DNA of 59,080 bases from Flavobacteriales bacterium (lineage in GTDB: Bacteria > Bacteroidota > Bacteroidia > Flavobacteriales_D > Crocinitomicaceae), in assembly GCA_022361195.1 (NCBI GenBank), contig JAKSBJ010000228.1, positions 1-59,080 on the forward strand, written 5' to 3'. The position numbers and the translations under genes were made by a program. Position 1 is the first letter of the stretch, and each line of letters begins with the position of its first letter. Positions 46,580 to 55,593 of this stretch are shown here, one piece after another. The notes beneath the pieces were generated by a model. It did no database searches and was not told the origin of the DNA. It saw nothing but the letters and a program-made list of their open reading frames with translations.

Positions 46580-47554
46580 ATGCGAAGTTTTGCTCTATTC
46601 ATATTCTTCTTTTCGGTTCAGGCCATTGCGCAAAACCGTACCCAACCAAAAGCTCAGCCGCAAGAATTGGGTCAAGTAAGTTGGTATCGTAATTACAATG
46701 TGGCTGCACAGCAGGCACGTACCACTAACAAACCTATTCTTATACTGTTTCAGGAAGTACCTGGTTGTGCTACTTGTCGTAATTATGGAATGGATGTTTT
46801 GAGCAACCCTTTGCTGGTTGAAGCCATTGAGGATTTGTTTATTCCTTTAGCGATTTACAACAACAAAGGTGGAGACGACAAAAAAGTACTCGATTATTAT
46901 CAGGAACCCAGTTGGAACAATCCCGTTGTTCGCATAGTTGACAGCACAGGAACCAACATTGTGGAACGTTTAGCAGGACATTACTCAACCTATAGCTTAT
47001 ACAAACAGATGAAAAAAGCTCTTAGCAGGGAAAAAAAACTCATCCCTCCCTACTTTGAGCTTTTAGGCGAAGAATTAAGCGCAGAGAGCAATGACAGCAA
47101 AGAAGAGGTTTACTATGAGATGTATTGCTTTTGGAGTGGAGAAAAGGCCTTAGGTGCCGCCGATGGCGTTTTAGGAACCGATGCCGGCTTTGTTGGACAT
47201 AGTGAAGTAGTTAAAGTGACGTTTGACAAACAAGTGATCAGCGAGGATGATTTAACCGATTATGCTGAACAAAACGGATGTAAAAAGATATCAGGAACTC
47301 CCAACTATAGAGGATCTTCATCAGATCAGGAGTATTATCTCAAACACAGCAATTACCGTTATTTACCATTATCTGAACTACAGAAAACCAAAATTAACAG
47401 TGCATTGGCAAAAGGAAAATCAGCTGAAATTTACCTGAGTCCGTCTCAAAAACGTTGGTTGGATGAACTAACCAAGAATAAAGCCCGTAATAAGAAAGAG
47501 CTTTATCAATTAGAATTTAAAAAGGCCTGGAAAATCAAAATAGGATCTAAATAG
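46580..47554 (+). CDS. VPGC-type thioredoxin-like protein fused to an MsrA-like domain
   Basis: A 324-residue exported protein. A signal peptide (MRSFALFIFFFSVQAIAQ) is followed by a thioredoxin-like domain (about 30-155) with VPGCATC, a CxxC at 63-66; it resembles the VPGUxT family, where the first Cys can be selenocysteine. The second domain (about 175-275) is like methionine sulphoxide reductase A: MYCFWSGEKALGAADGVLGT (active Cys 183 and a Glu two residues after Trp-Ser), SEVVKVTFDKQVISEDDLTDY, YYLKHSNYRYLPLSELQ. It may reduce oxidised methionine in the periplasm using its own thioredoxin-like partner. The 3' end overlaps the DUF58 gene by 8 bases. Confidence 0.78.
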   Translation: MRSFALFIFFFSVQAIAQNRTQPKAQPQELGQVSWYRNYNVAAQQARTTNKPILILFQEVPGCATCRNYGMDVLSNPLLVEAIEDLFIPLAIYNNKGGDDKKVLDYYQEPSWNNPVVRIVDSTGTNIVERLAGHYSTYSLYKQMKKALSREKKLIPPYFELLGEELSAESNDSKEEVYYEMYCFWSGEKALGAADGVLGTDAGFVGHSEVVKVTFDKQVISEDDLTDYAEQNGCKKISGTPNYRGSSSDQEYYLKHSNYRYLPLSELQKTKINSALAKGKSAEIYLSPSQKRWLDELTKNKARNKKELYQLEFKKAWKIKIGSK

Positions 47555-48878
47555 CTCCTTTCGCTTTTAACTCTAAATATTTATTGATGGTATCAACGGT
47601 CAACTTTTCCGGGGTGGTTAGAACCGTTTGAATTCCACTTTTTCGTAGCTCCAGAGCAACCTTTTTCTTGTCCATAGCATACTTTTCAGCAAATGTCTTG
47701 AGATAAATATCTCTAACATGCTTTGGTTCCATTTGAGCCGCCTTTGCCACTTCAGTGTTCTCAAAAAAGATCACAACCAAAACGTGCAACTGATTAATTC
47801 GTCTTAAAAGTGGTAAAATCCGTTTTAAAGAATACTCTGACTCAATGTTGGTGTACAACATGATCAAACTACGACCCTTGATGTGATTTCGAATACCATG
47901 ATAAAGCATTTCAAAATTCCCCTCTAAAAACCGCGTTTTTTGCTTGTAGAGCAATTCCATGATTCGGGTTAACTGACGTTGACTTCGTTCTGCAGCAATC
48001 TTAGTTCCCAACTTATCTGAGAAAGTCATGAGTCCCACTTTATCTCCTTTTCGCAGGCAAACATTACTAAATGCCAAAGTTGAATTAATGGAATGGTCTA
48101 GAAGAGTAAGCTCATTAAATGGCATACGCATCGCCCTACTCTTATCAATGATGGAATAGATGTTTTGTGCCCTTTCATCCTGATATTGGTTCACCATTAG
48201 CTCATTACGACGACTGGTTGCTTTCCAGTTTACGGTACGAATATCATCTCCCTGAACATAATTTTTGATTTGCTCAAACTCATTATTATGTCCTAAACGA
48301 CGGATTTTTTTAATTCCCGAAATGGCCGTCTTAGCAAACACTTTCAATTCATACTGCTTCATTTGAATGATGGAAGGATATGAAGCAGCCATTTCCTTTT
48401 GTTTAACAACGACCTTGCGTTGAACAAAATGAGTTAGTGTTGATACATAAACGAAAATATCCGAAAAATGAAATTCTCCTCGCTCAGTAGGGTGAATGGT
48501 ATAACTGAATTGTTTGGTAACCTCCGGTGAGAAAAAATCCGAAAAGTGCAAATTCCTAATCTGTAACTGCCCTGGTAAGTTGTCATAAATCACAATTCTA
48601 ACCGGAAAGTTGTATTTACTTTGAACTTGAATTTTCACTGGATTATCGTCACCCATGGACAAAGGACTAGCTACAGTTCGCTTACCCCAAACAGGATTCT
48701 TTTTTACGAACAAGAGGAATAATTCCAATCCAAAAATAGCCAATAGCAATGCTAATGCCCCTTGTGCTACCATAAACATAAACGGATAAGGAAAGCCTAA
48801 GACGAAAAGGACAACAATAACCAAAATGGCTATAAAAAAATTATATGACAGGTATAAACCTCTGATTAATCTGATCAC
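47547..48878 (-). CDS. DUF58 domain protein (vWA-like)
   Basis: A 443-residue membrane protein of the DUF58 family, found with MoxR ATPases. It has two N-terminal hydrophobic helices (YNFFIAILVIVVLFVLGFPYP; GALALLLAIFGLELFLLF). A beta domain comes next, then the DUF58/vWA region with the typical RTVNWKATSRRNELMVNQYQDERAQNIYSIIDKSRAM (metal-ion site region). It is last in the operon, two bases after the MoxR stop. Function is probably in envelope assembly or complex maturation. Confidence 0.9.
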   Translation of the reverse strand: MIRLIRGLYLSYNFFIAILVIVVLFVLGFPYPFMFMVAQGALALLLAIFGLELFLLFVKKNPVWGKRTVASPLSMGDDNPVKIQVQSKYNFPVRIVIYDNLPGQLQIRNLHFSDFFSPEVTKQFSYTIHPTERGEFHFSDIFVYVSTLTHFVQRKVVVKQKEMAASYPSIIQMKQYELKVFAKTAISGIKKIRRLGHNNEFEQIKNYVQGDDIRTVNWKATSRRNELMVNQYQDERAQNIYSIIDKSRAMRMPFNELTLLDHSINSTLAFSNVCLRKGDKVGLMTFSDKLGTKIAAERSQRQLTRIMELLYKQKTRFLEGNFEMLYHGIRNHIKGRSLIMLYTNIESEYSLKRILPLLRRINQLHVLVVIFFENTEVAKAAQMEPKHVRDIYLKTFAEKYAMDKKKVALELRKSGIQTVLTTPEKLTVDTINKYLELKAKGAI

Positions 48879-48879
48879 C

Positions 48880-50010
48880 TTATCTCGGTACTTCTACTTC
48901 ATGAACAATTTCTTGAATTAAATCTTCAGTCGTCATACCTTCCATTTCGGCCTCTGGCGTCATGATTAATCGATGATTTAATACGTGAGGCGCAACAAAC
49001 TGCACATCGTCTGGAATAACGAAATCCCGCCCTCGAATGGCCGCCAAAGCCTTGGCAGTTTTCATCATGGCTAAAGAGGCACGTGGAGACCCTCCTAAAT
49101 ACAACTTGGCATGATTACGTGTGGCATTGGTGATTTCGGCAATGTATTTCAAAATTTGATTTTCAATCCGTACTTGCTCTATCAACTCCTGAACCTTTTT
49201 CAAATCATCTGCAGAGAAAACACCACCAATACTATCCAAAGATGGTGATTTGATGTTGTTCTTGTATCGATTTAAAATCTCCTGCTCATCTGCTAAAGAA
49301 GGATAACCAATCTTGATCTTAAATAAGAAACGGTCTAGCTGCGCCTCTGGCAAATTATATGTTCCTTCTTGCTCAACCGGATTCTGAGTTGCTAAAACCA
49401 AAAATGGGAATTCCATTTTATATACCTCAGCATCATAAGAAATTTGTCGTTCTTCCATTACCTCAAACAAAGCTGCCTGAGTTTTTGCCGGGGCACGGTT
49501 AATTTCATCAATCAAAACGATGTTTGAGAAAACCGGTCCTTTTTTAAAGCTAAAGGTTGAATCGTTCAAATTATACACCGAGGTTCCAATCACATCCGAA
49601 GGCATTAAGTCAGGTGTAAATTGAATTCGGGTAAAGTCAACCGAAAGGGTTTTTGAAAGCACCTTTGCTGTTAAGGTTTTTGCAACACCCGGAACACCCT
49701 CTAAAAGTACATGACCGTTAGAAAAGATACTGATAAGCAAGAGGTCAACCATATCGTGTTGACCGATTACGAACTTACCTATCTCCTGACGGGTAGCATT
49801 TACCTTTTGGTTGATGAATCCGAGATTAAGCCCCGAAGTGAACATTTGACTGGCTTCCTGAACATACTCCATCTTTGGTGGTGGAGTAATTCCGGAAGAA
49901 GTCATAGGATTAGTTCCAGCACCTGATGCTGAACTATCCTCGTTCGTTGATGAACCAGTGTCAGAGTTTTTTTCTTCCTCTGGTTGGTTTGTGTTTTGTT
50001 CTTCCATCAT
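48880..50010 (-). CDS. MoxR-family AAA ATPase
   Basis: Cytoplasmic AAA+ chaperone-like ATPase. The 376 residues have a low-complexity acidic N-terminal tail (about 1-45), Walker A GVPGVAKT, Walker B IVLIDEINRAPAKTQAALFE, sensor 1 ATQNPVEQEGT and the LDRFLF and GGSPRASLAM motifs. It acts with DUF58 and vWA proteins in remodelling of metal-containing or envelope complexes. The ATG at 50010 overlaps the stop of the DUF4350 gene by 4 bases (50007-50010). Confidence 0.94.
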   Translation of the reverse strand: MMEEQNTNQPEEEKNSDTGSSTNEDSSASGAGTNPMTSSGITPPPKMEYVQEASQMFTSGLNLGFINQKVNATRQEIGKFVIGQHDMVDLLLISIFSNGHVLLEGVPGVAKTLTAKVLSKTLSVDFTRIQFTPDLMPSDVIGTSVYNLNDSTFSFKKGPVFSNIVLIDEINRAPAKTQAALFEVMEERQISYDAEVYKMEFPFLVLATQNPVEQEGTYNLPEAQLDRFLFKIKIGYPSLADEQEILNRYKNNIKSPSLDSIGGVFSADDLKKVQELIEQVRIENQILKYIAEITNATRNHAKLYLGGSPRASLAMMKTAKALAAIRGRDFVIPDDVQFVAPHVLNHRLIMTPEAEMEGMTTEDLIQEIVHEVEVPR

Positions 50011-51281
50011 CTACATTTTTTGTAAAAGTTTTCAATTTTTTTGTGAAGCACGATTAACTGCTCATCTGTTACCTGCCCCATTCTTTCCAGCTTTCGGAAC
50101 CGATCAAAAATGTCTGTAATTTCTTCTTTACTCACCTGTGATTTGATTGCCACTTTCTCAATGAATTTAGCATCTGGTTCCTTACAACTGATGTAATAAT
50201 GATCCGCAATAAAATTGAGGAATGTTTTTTCTTTTAATCGAATAAGCTTATTGTGCTTACGCTCTTGCATATAAAGTGACGCAAGCGTATTAATATATCG
50301 CAATGAAGTATTTTCTTTTAACTCAGCTGCCGGAACAATTTTTTGCATTCGTTTTCCTTTGAAAAGAGCATATAAAATAGCCCCTATAATCAAGAGAATG
50401 GATCCCCATAAGAGTGGTGGATTTTTTAGAATAAATTCTAGCATGCTCCGCCTTTCTTCTCCTCCTCCACCTTCATTATCACCATCATTATATTCATAAT
50501 GTGATGTCAGGTTATAACGGTCCCATTGTACCCTACCCGGTGGAATGTGCTCCAGTACTTTCTCTGCATATCGGAAACCTTCGCGCCGCATTAAACTTAT
50601 GTTCGTAAATAAATACGGAGTACTATGTAAGTAGATTAATCCTCCTCCATATTCTATCCGTATGTAATTCCATTGATCTTTGGTATTGGTCCCTAATGCG
50701 ACAACCGTATCTCCCCATCCCAAATCAAAAGCTTCCGGATTAAAGTAATACCAGAATTTTTCCTCTACTTTATTGTTATAGACGTAATTGTACTCATAAC
50801 GTCCGTTTGCAATTTGCGGATGAAGGAATTTAAAATACTGAGCTGAATCCCAAACCGCTTCTTCAAAAACATCATCCGGATCGTATAGAATTTCGTCCAA
50901 CAAATCATACGGAAAGTAGCGTGAAGACATGAATACCGTATTACCCGCATTCACAAAATCCAATAAATACATGCAGGAAGAATCATCCAGATAATTCTCA
51001 GCTCCAATGAAAAAATAAATATCGTTCACCTCCGGATTGTCCTCTAAGGTCTCCTTTAGATCTTCATTTAACTCTAAAAAGTTTCCAAATAAACCGACGG
51101 TGTCCAGTAACTCTTTCATCACATAAGTTCCATAAGGACCTTTGTCACTAGGATCATAGGTTTCTGTCCAATCATCTGTCACATAAGTTTCCTCTGCTGA
51201 ACCACGTCCAAAGTAATAGAGTAACACCACAAACACGATGATAACCCCTGCAATTATTCCTATTTTCGCCGTCTTACTCAA
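50007..51281 (-). CDS. DUF4350 protein
   Basis: A 424-residue membrane protein typical of the Bacteroidota MoxR operon. An N-terminal helix (IIAGVIIVFVVLLYYFG) is followed by a periplasmic domain (TYDPSDKGPYGTYVMKELL, NTVFMSSRYFP) and a second helix (PPLLWGSILLIIGAILYALFKG). The C-terminal part is cytoplasmic and helical. The N-terminal part resembles a GATase-like DUF4350 domain. It overlaps both its operon neighbours by a few bases. Confidence 0.88.
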   Translation of the reverse strand: MSKTAKIGIIAGVIIVFVVLLYYFGRGSAEETYVTDDWTETYDPSDKGPYGTYVMKELLDTVGLFGNFLELNEDLKETLEDNPEVNDIYFFIGAENYLDDSSCMYLLDFVNAGNTVFMSSRYFPYDLLDEILYDPDDVFEEAVWDSAQYFKFLHPQIANGRYEYNYVYNNKVEEKFWYYFNPEAFDLGWGDTVVALGTNTKDQWNYIRIEYGGGLIYLHSTPYLFTNISLMRREGFRYAEKVLEHIPPGRVQWDRYNLTSHYEYNDGDNEGGGGEERRSMLEFILKNPPLLWGSILLIIGAILYALFKGKRMQKIVPAAELKENTSLRYINTLASLYMQERKHNKLIRLKEKTFLNFIADHYYISCKEPDAKFIEKVAIKSQVSKEEITDIFDRFRKLERMGQVTDEQLIVLHKKIENFYKKCR

Positions 51282-52083
51282 CTCCCAGTTTATCTAAAAA
51301 TCGTGTGAAATTTGGTTTTATTTGCTCAAACTTACTTTGGTCAATCTCTCGTTTTCCGTACCAGATTATTTCAAAATAACTCACTGATCGGTTAAAGTCA
51401 TCAAACTCATTTTTACCACTCATCTCTCGTAGATAATGGAAGTTGGTTTTTTCTTTCTCCCATTGAATCCAATTCTTTTGTGCCAAATCCCGAATAATAA
51501 AAATGAAATAAATTCTTACCGCTCCCCGGTAATCACCTTTGGCCAATGCCTCCTGCAGCAAACGTTGCAATTCGGTAAGTGGAATTTCAGTTGGGTTGAC
51601 CTCTTCCAATGCAGTATCTCCTTTAATTTTCTTTCCATCCCGTTGAGTATTCACAAACATGTAGAAAATCAGGACAACTAATGCTACGATAAGAACTATC
51701 ATCAAAACCCATCCTATTGCACCAAAACCAGAAGCTGAAGGAGGGTCAATCTCCGGTGGACTTGAAGAAGGAGGGGGAGAGTACGTATTTTCCTGAGGTC
51801 TTGGACCACCGCCATCACCACCTCCATATCCGTCACCACTTCCGCCGCCAGAGCCACCACCCTGACCAGCCTTACCTTTATATTTTTTCTTCGCCTTGTT
51901 ATAATCTTCCTTTGATTCGTAAGTCCATTCACGACCAGGTCCTTCCCCTTTCTCTTGCCCTTCATAACGAATTCCTTCTCGCAAATTCTCCCACTTATTC
52001 TCATCCAGACGATGATCGTACAGCTCTTGCGAAAAAGCCGCAAAACCCAGAGATAGTAGCACTATGGTTATAATCGATCTCAT
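51274..52083 (-). CDS. DUF4129 protein
   Basis: A 269-residue membrane protein with a signal peptide (MRSIITIVLLSLGFAAFSQ). A low-complexity Gly/Ser-rich linker (GGSGGGSGDGYGGGDGGG) follows, then one membrane helix (GAIGWVLMIVLIVALVVLIFYMF) and a C-terminal DUF4129 domain (TELQRLLQEALAKGDYRGAVRIYFIFIIRDLAQKNWIQWEKEKTN). Start codon directly abuts the stop of the SpoIIM-like gene. Role in the complex is unknown. Confidence 0.88.
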   Translation of the reverse strand: MRSIITIVLLSLGFAAFSQELYDHRLDENKWENLREGIRYEGQEKGEGPGREWTYESKEDYNKAKKKYKGKAGQGGGSGGGSGDGYGGGDGGGPRPQENTYSPPPSSSPPEIDPPSASGFGAIGWVLMIVLIVALVVLIFYMFVNTQRDGKKIKGDTALEEVNPTEIPLTELQRLLQEALAKGDYRGAVRIYFIFIIRDLAQKNWIQWEKEKTNFHYLREMSGKNEFDDFNRSVSYFEIIWYGKREIDQSKFEQIKPNFTRFLDKLGVE

Positions 52084-53964
52084 TTATTCAAAGTCCAAAT
52101 CAGTTTCAAAGCTTCTGTTTCTCTTTCCAAATTTCTCCAAACGATCGTAAAGTCCCTTCGCATTCTTTTTCTCTTCAGAAGAGTAGTAATTAAATGAAAA
52201 GGAAATAAAGTAAATACTCATCAGGAAAAAGATGAATAAGACATAAACCAAACTGTTAAAAACAGATATAATAGCGTAATAATGTGAAGTTGATGTAATC
52301 GTGAAGTCCTTAATCAGTTCATCAATCAAATTCAAAATTCCAATTCCACCAAACAGTGGATTCGCCAGTACAAAGAAGAAAATCGAAATGATGATTAAGA
52401 AGGTAATAAACGATCCCAAAGCATCTCCATATGCTCCTTTACCCAATGAAAAAGCCCGAATAAAGGCGGTGAAAAAATCAGCCTTCTCATTAACAATAAT
52501 GGAAGGAATCATATTAATAATAGGTGAAGCAAAAGCCAGGAAGAGTAATAACACTCCCGGTGAAAAAATGAATACACTAAACACCATTGCTGCATAGAAG
52601 TATAACCAAATAAGGTGTTTACCTAAAAAACGGAAGTATCCTTTAAACAACTCTTCGTCATCTTCTAATTTAAAGACATAGTATACGGCTGATATCAGTA
52701 AGGCCAGTAGAAAACTCCAGCTCAACAATTTGTAAAACTCAAAGTCACTTCCGGTACCAAACATGGTTCCGAAATTTTCATACCACATCAGGTCATAATC
52801 AAATCGACTAAAATCATTTAGGAAAATGACCGTCAATAAAACCAGTATAAGTGGGAATATGATGGAGAAGAAAATGCGGGACAGACTTCCAATTTTATTC
52901 ATTAAAACATAGAAGGTATCTGTAAAAATTTCACCAATACTACGGATTTTATGAATTTCTATTTTTCGTTTTGGAATGAAGCGTGGAACCTGTTTAATCT
53001 CAATTTTATCGGGGTGTTTTCGTGCCACGATAAAAGGATAAACCACATAATAAAGAATGATAATAGCGAATGATCCTAAAATGATTAACCACTTTACCAC
53101 ATCATGCATTTCACGATAATAACGCGTTACGTAACTCTCTAAAAATCCGGCTAGAATAAAAAACGGAACCAAACTCAGCATGATGATGAGTCCTCGTTTG
53201 GCCGAAAAAACAAGAGATTGTACCCGCGTAAATGACTTTGGAAATAAGATTCCGTTCCCAACGGTAATACCTGCTGCACCGGCAATAACGATAGACGATA
53301 TCTCAAAGGCACCATGTATCCAAATGGCCAGGAAGGTTGTTAAAAGCAATCCTTTTGCTTTAAACCACCACTGAAAACAGCCCAACATAATCCCATTTTT
53401 AAGCAAAAGAAAAAAGGAGCCCAGTGTAAAGAAAATTCCGAGCGTGAAAGTGATAAAAGCAACCCTAATGTTGTTTACCGTAATCATCCAAAACATGGCA
53501 CCTTGTGGCGACTCTCCATAAATTCCCATGGGATTACCTGCCTCAATTCGACTTTCTGTTTGATTCACATAACCATCTCCCAAAATGAGCCGAACGAAAT
53601 CAGTATCATAATGCTGAGAAATTGCCCCAATAATTGCAGCCAATGCAAAAAACAAGAAAGCTGTTAAGAGATTCCACCGCGCCCGATACATCTCCAAAGG
53701 CACTGTTTCTCTCCAGAATTTCATGAAGTTCCCCAAAGGTTGTTTACGTTGCTTATATAAGGAAGTAAAAACACCTTGCGAAAGTTGATTGAGATATACT
53801 CTTACCGACCTACGGGGATAAAAAGTACGAGCATAAGATAAATCTTCCGTAATTTCAGTAAATAACTCCGAAACCTCATCGGGATCGTTGCTTTTACTGG
53901 ACGAGAGTTTTTCAAAGCGCGCCCACTTTTTCTTATTCTGTTTTATAAAAGAAGTTTCCTTCAT
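52084..53964 (-). CDS. Stage II sporulation protein M-like protein with extra C-terminal membrane domain
   Basis: First gene of the MoxR operon. The 626-residue polytopic protein has a SpoIIM/DUF95 half (about 1-325: LSYARTFYPRRSVRVYLNQLSQGV, ARWNLLTAFLFFALAAIIG, NNIRVAFITFTLGIFFTLG, IWIHGAFEISSIVIAGAAGI). A ~300-residue C-terminal half follows with about six further hydrophobic helices (IFFSIIFPLILVLLTVIFL; FAFSPGVLLLF-type). In related operons a SpoIIM-like protein is about half this length and a separate membrane gene (for example an RDD protein) often precedes it, so this looks like a fusion. The bacterium is not a spore former; the name is by fold only. Confidence 0.82.
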   Translation of the reverse strand: MKETSFIKQNKKKWARFEKLSSSKSNDPDEVSELFTEITEDLSYARTFYPRRSVRVYLNQLSQGVFTSLYKQRKQPLGNFMKFWRETVPLEMYRARWNLLTAFLFFALAAIIGAISQHYDTDFVRLILGDGYVNQTESRIEAGNPMGIYGESPQGAMFWMITVNNIRVAFITFTLGIFFTLGSFFLLLKNGIMLGCFQWWFKAKGLLLTTFLAIWIHGAFEISSIVIAGAAGITVGNGILFPKSFTRVQSLVFSAKRGLIIMLSLVPFFILAGFLESYVTRYYREMHDVVKWLIILGSFAIIILYYVVYPFIVARKHPDKIEIKQVPRFIPKRKIEIHKIRSIGEIFTDTFYVLMNKIGSLSRIFFSIIFPLILVLLTVIFLNDFSRFDYDLMWYENFGTMFGTGSDFEFYKLLSWSFLLALLISAVYYVFKLEDDEELFKGYFRFLGKHLIWLYFYAAMVFSVFIFSPGVLLLFLAFASPIINMIPSIIVNEKADFFTAFIRAFSLGKGAYGDALGSFITFLIIISIFFFVLANPLFGGIGILNLIDELIKDFTITSTSHYYAIISVFNSLVYVLFIFFLMSIYFISFSFNYYSSEEKKNAKGLYDRLEKFGKRNRSFETDLDFE

Positions 53965-54103
53965 GTGACCTCTAAAAATAGTCTTTTTTTTGGTTTATTA
54001 TCCAGACACTTAAAAAAAGTCTTGCAAACAAAATTTGAGGTTAACAATTGGTAATCATATCAACTTTAAAATGAGTATCTATATGCATACATAATTAAAA
54101 TTT

Positions 54104-54111
54104 TATCTTTG
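54104..54111 (+). promoter_or_regulatory. -7 promoter element of the DUF3078 gene
   Basis: TATCTTTG, exact TAnnTTTG, 37 bases before ATG 54148. Confidence 0.55.
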
Positions 54112-54147
54112 CCACGCTAAATTGAAAATGAATTGAATTTGCTGAAA

Positions 54148-55143
54148 ATGAAAAAATTACTATTTATTTTATCATGCATCGCAGTAAGCTCAACAAGCTT
54201 TACTCAAATCACGGATGCTGAAGAATTAATCCGAAGTGAACGAACGGATAGTTTGGATGGTTGGAGAAAAGGGATGCATCTTGCACTCAATGGATCAAAT
54301 GTAGGCTTTACCAACTGGGCTGCTGGGGGTGTTAACGCTATTGCCTTGAATGGTGCGGTACGTTTATATGCTAACTTGAAAAAAGGAAAAAGTACTTGGG
54401 ATAATAATTTAAACCTGGGATACGGTTTGGTAAAACAAGGCGATGCCGATTGGATTAAAGCAGACGATAATATTGACTTTACTTCTAAGTATGGTCAACG
54501 TGCTACTGACCATTGGTATTATGCTGCTTTATTGAATTTTAGAACACAAATGACTGCCGGATATAATTATCCGAATGACTCTGTTGAGATTTCTAACTTC
54601 TTTGCGCCGGCTTATACCTTGGGTGCACTTGGAATGGATTATAAGGTGGACAAGCGTTTTTCAATGTTCATTGCACCTATAACAACCAAACTAACTTTTG
54701 TGAATGACCAAACTTTAGCAGATGCCGGATCATTTGGTGTTACCGAAGCTGTTTACGATCCAGCAACGGGATTAAAACTTGAGAATGGAAAACGTTTTAG
54801 AGCTGAGCTTGGGGGATACTTCCGCTCGCAATTGAACTTACAATTGGCTGAGAATATCAAATACACCACAAGTCTTGATTTATTCTCAAACTATCTCAAT
54901 AAACCTCAAAATATTGACGTGAACTGGCAAAACTTCTTAGAAATTAAATTGTGGAAGTTTATCACCTTGAGCTTTGCTACTCACTTGATTTATGATGATG
55001 ATATTGATATTACAATTTACGACGATCAAGGAAACGAAACTGGAAAAGGACCACGTTTACAGTTTAAGCATTTAACCGGAGTTGGTTTAGCATGGAACAT
55101 TGATCATTCTCCAGCTGACAAAAAACCGCAGCCACAAGACTAA
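54148..55143 (+). CDS. DUF3078 outer-membrane protein
   Basis: Bacteroidota barrel-type protein of unknown function. From ATG 54148 the product has 331 residues with signal peptide (MKKLLFILSCIAVSSTSFTQ). The DUF3078 core includes GMHLALNGSNVGFTNWAAGGVNAIALNGAV, LNLGYGLVKQG and YWRSQLNLQL-like strands, ending in HLTGVGLAWNIDHSP. An upstream TTG (54133) is in frame but lies between the promoter and the better ATG. Monocistronic with a strong terminator downstream. Confidence 0.85.
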   Translation: MKKLLFILSCIAVSSTSFTQITDAEELIRSERTDSLDGWRKGMHLALNGSNVGFTNWAAGGVNAIALNGAVRLYANLKKGKSTWDNNLNLGYGLVKQGDADWIKADDNIDFTSKYGQRATDHWYYAALLNFRTQMTAGYNYPNDSVEISNFFAPAYTLGALGMDYKVDKRFSMFIAPITTKLTFVNDQTLADAGSFGVTEAVYDPATGLKLENGKRFRAELGGYFRSQLNLQLAENIKYTTSLDLFSNYLNKPQNIDVNWQNFLEIKLWKFITLSFATHLIYDDDIDITIYDDQGNETGKGPRLQFKHLTGVGLAWNIDHSPADKKPQPQD

Positions 55144-55169
55144 AAGAATTTAAGCTATCCGATATAGTG

Positions 55170-55216
55170 TTCCCGGAAGAACTTTTCCACTAGGCTAAGA
55201 TCTTCCGGGAATTTTT
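55170..55216 (+). terminator. Strong terminator of the DUF3078 gene
   Basis: Perfect 11-bp stem TTCCCGGAAGA/TCTTCCGGGAA (55170-55180 with 55201-55211) followed by five Ts. Confidence 0.92.
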
Positions 55217-55368
55217 GTTTATGGGGTTTAAAAAACCTCTTTTAAGAGCAGTCATCTGATTTTTAGTGACTAATATTTGGCTAGAGCTACCTCAAAAGGT
55301 AATAAAACACTGAATTCCAGTCAATTACCACGCCTACTTCAAAAAAACTCTTTCTAAAACATTTAGAT

Positions 55369-55384
55369 TGGCAATATTTTTGCT
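55369..55384 (+). promoter_or_regulatory. Candidate sigma-54 promoter before the structured leader
   Basis: TGGCAATATTTTTGCT: TGGCA and TTGCT with the exact 6-base spacing, but the YR pair after TGGCA is AT. Less certain than the site upstream of the TonB gene. Confidence 0.4.
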
Positions 55385-55409
55385 ATTTTCTTGTTGAAAT
55401 TAAAAGCTT

Positions 55410-55560
55410 AACGATTTAATAATGTGGCTCCCAAAAAAGTTCAAAGCCGCATAAATCGTTTTAGTTTCAACCATCAATGCAAAGTTTACGTTAAGTAGTA
55501 TACCTAAGACGTAGATTTTAGCTTGCCGAGCACCTAAAATTTTGTAGATTTGCTCGGTAA
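55410..55560 (+). ncRNA. Structured leader RNA with two long hairpins
   Basis: Hairpin 1 has an 8-bp outer stem (55410-55417 with 55453-55460, AACGATTT/AAATCGTT) and an 8-bp inner stem (55422-55429 with 55445-55452). A four-base bulge separates them and a 15-base loop tops them. Hairpin 2 has a 10-bp stem with one G-U pair (55523-55532 with 55551-55560) and an 18-base loop. ATG 55594 follows 33 bases later. It could be a cis-regulator or a small RNA; no known family matches. Confidence 0.4.
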
Positions 55561-55593
55561 TTGTTTAAAAATTAGAAATTTAAACGAAAACAC

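Larger units (their letters stand above)
55144..55593 (+). other. Intergenic region with terminator, sigma-54-like site and structured leader
   Basis: Holds no gene I can support. In order it has a strong terminator (55170-55216), a small A/T-rich stem, a sigma-54-like site (55369-55384) and two long hairpins (55410-55460 and 55523-55560) just before ATG 55594. Confidence 0.6.

Noticed and set aside
46492..46692. 66-residue frame overlapping the start of the VPGC thioredoxin gene
   Set aside because: It overlaps a better-supported gene in another frame and has no recognisable features.
52084..53964. Sporulation capacity suggested by the SpoIIM-like gene
   Set aside because: The family is widespread in non-spore-formers and here belongs to a MoxR operon; the rest of the window is Bacteroidota-like.
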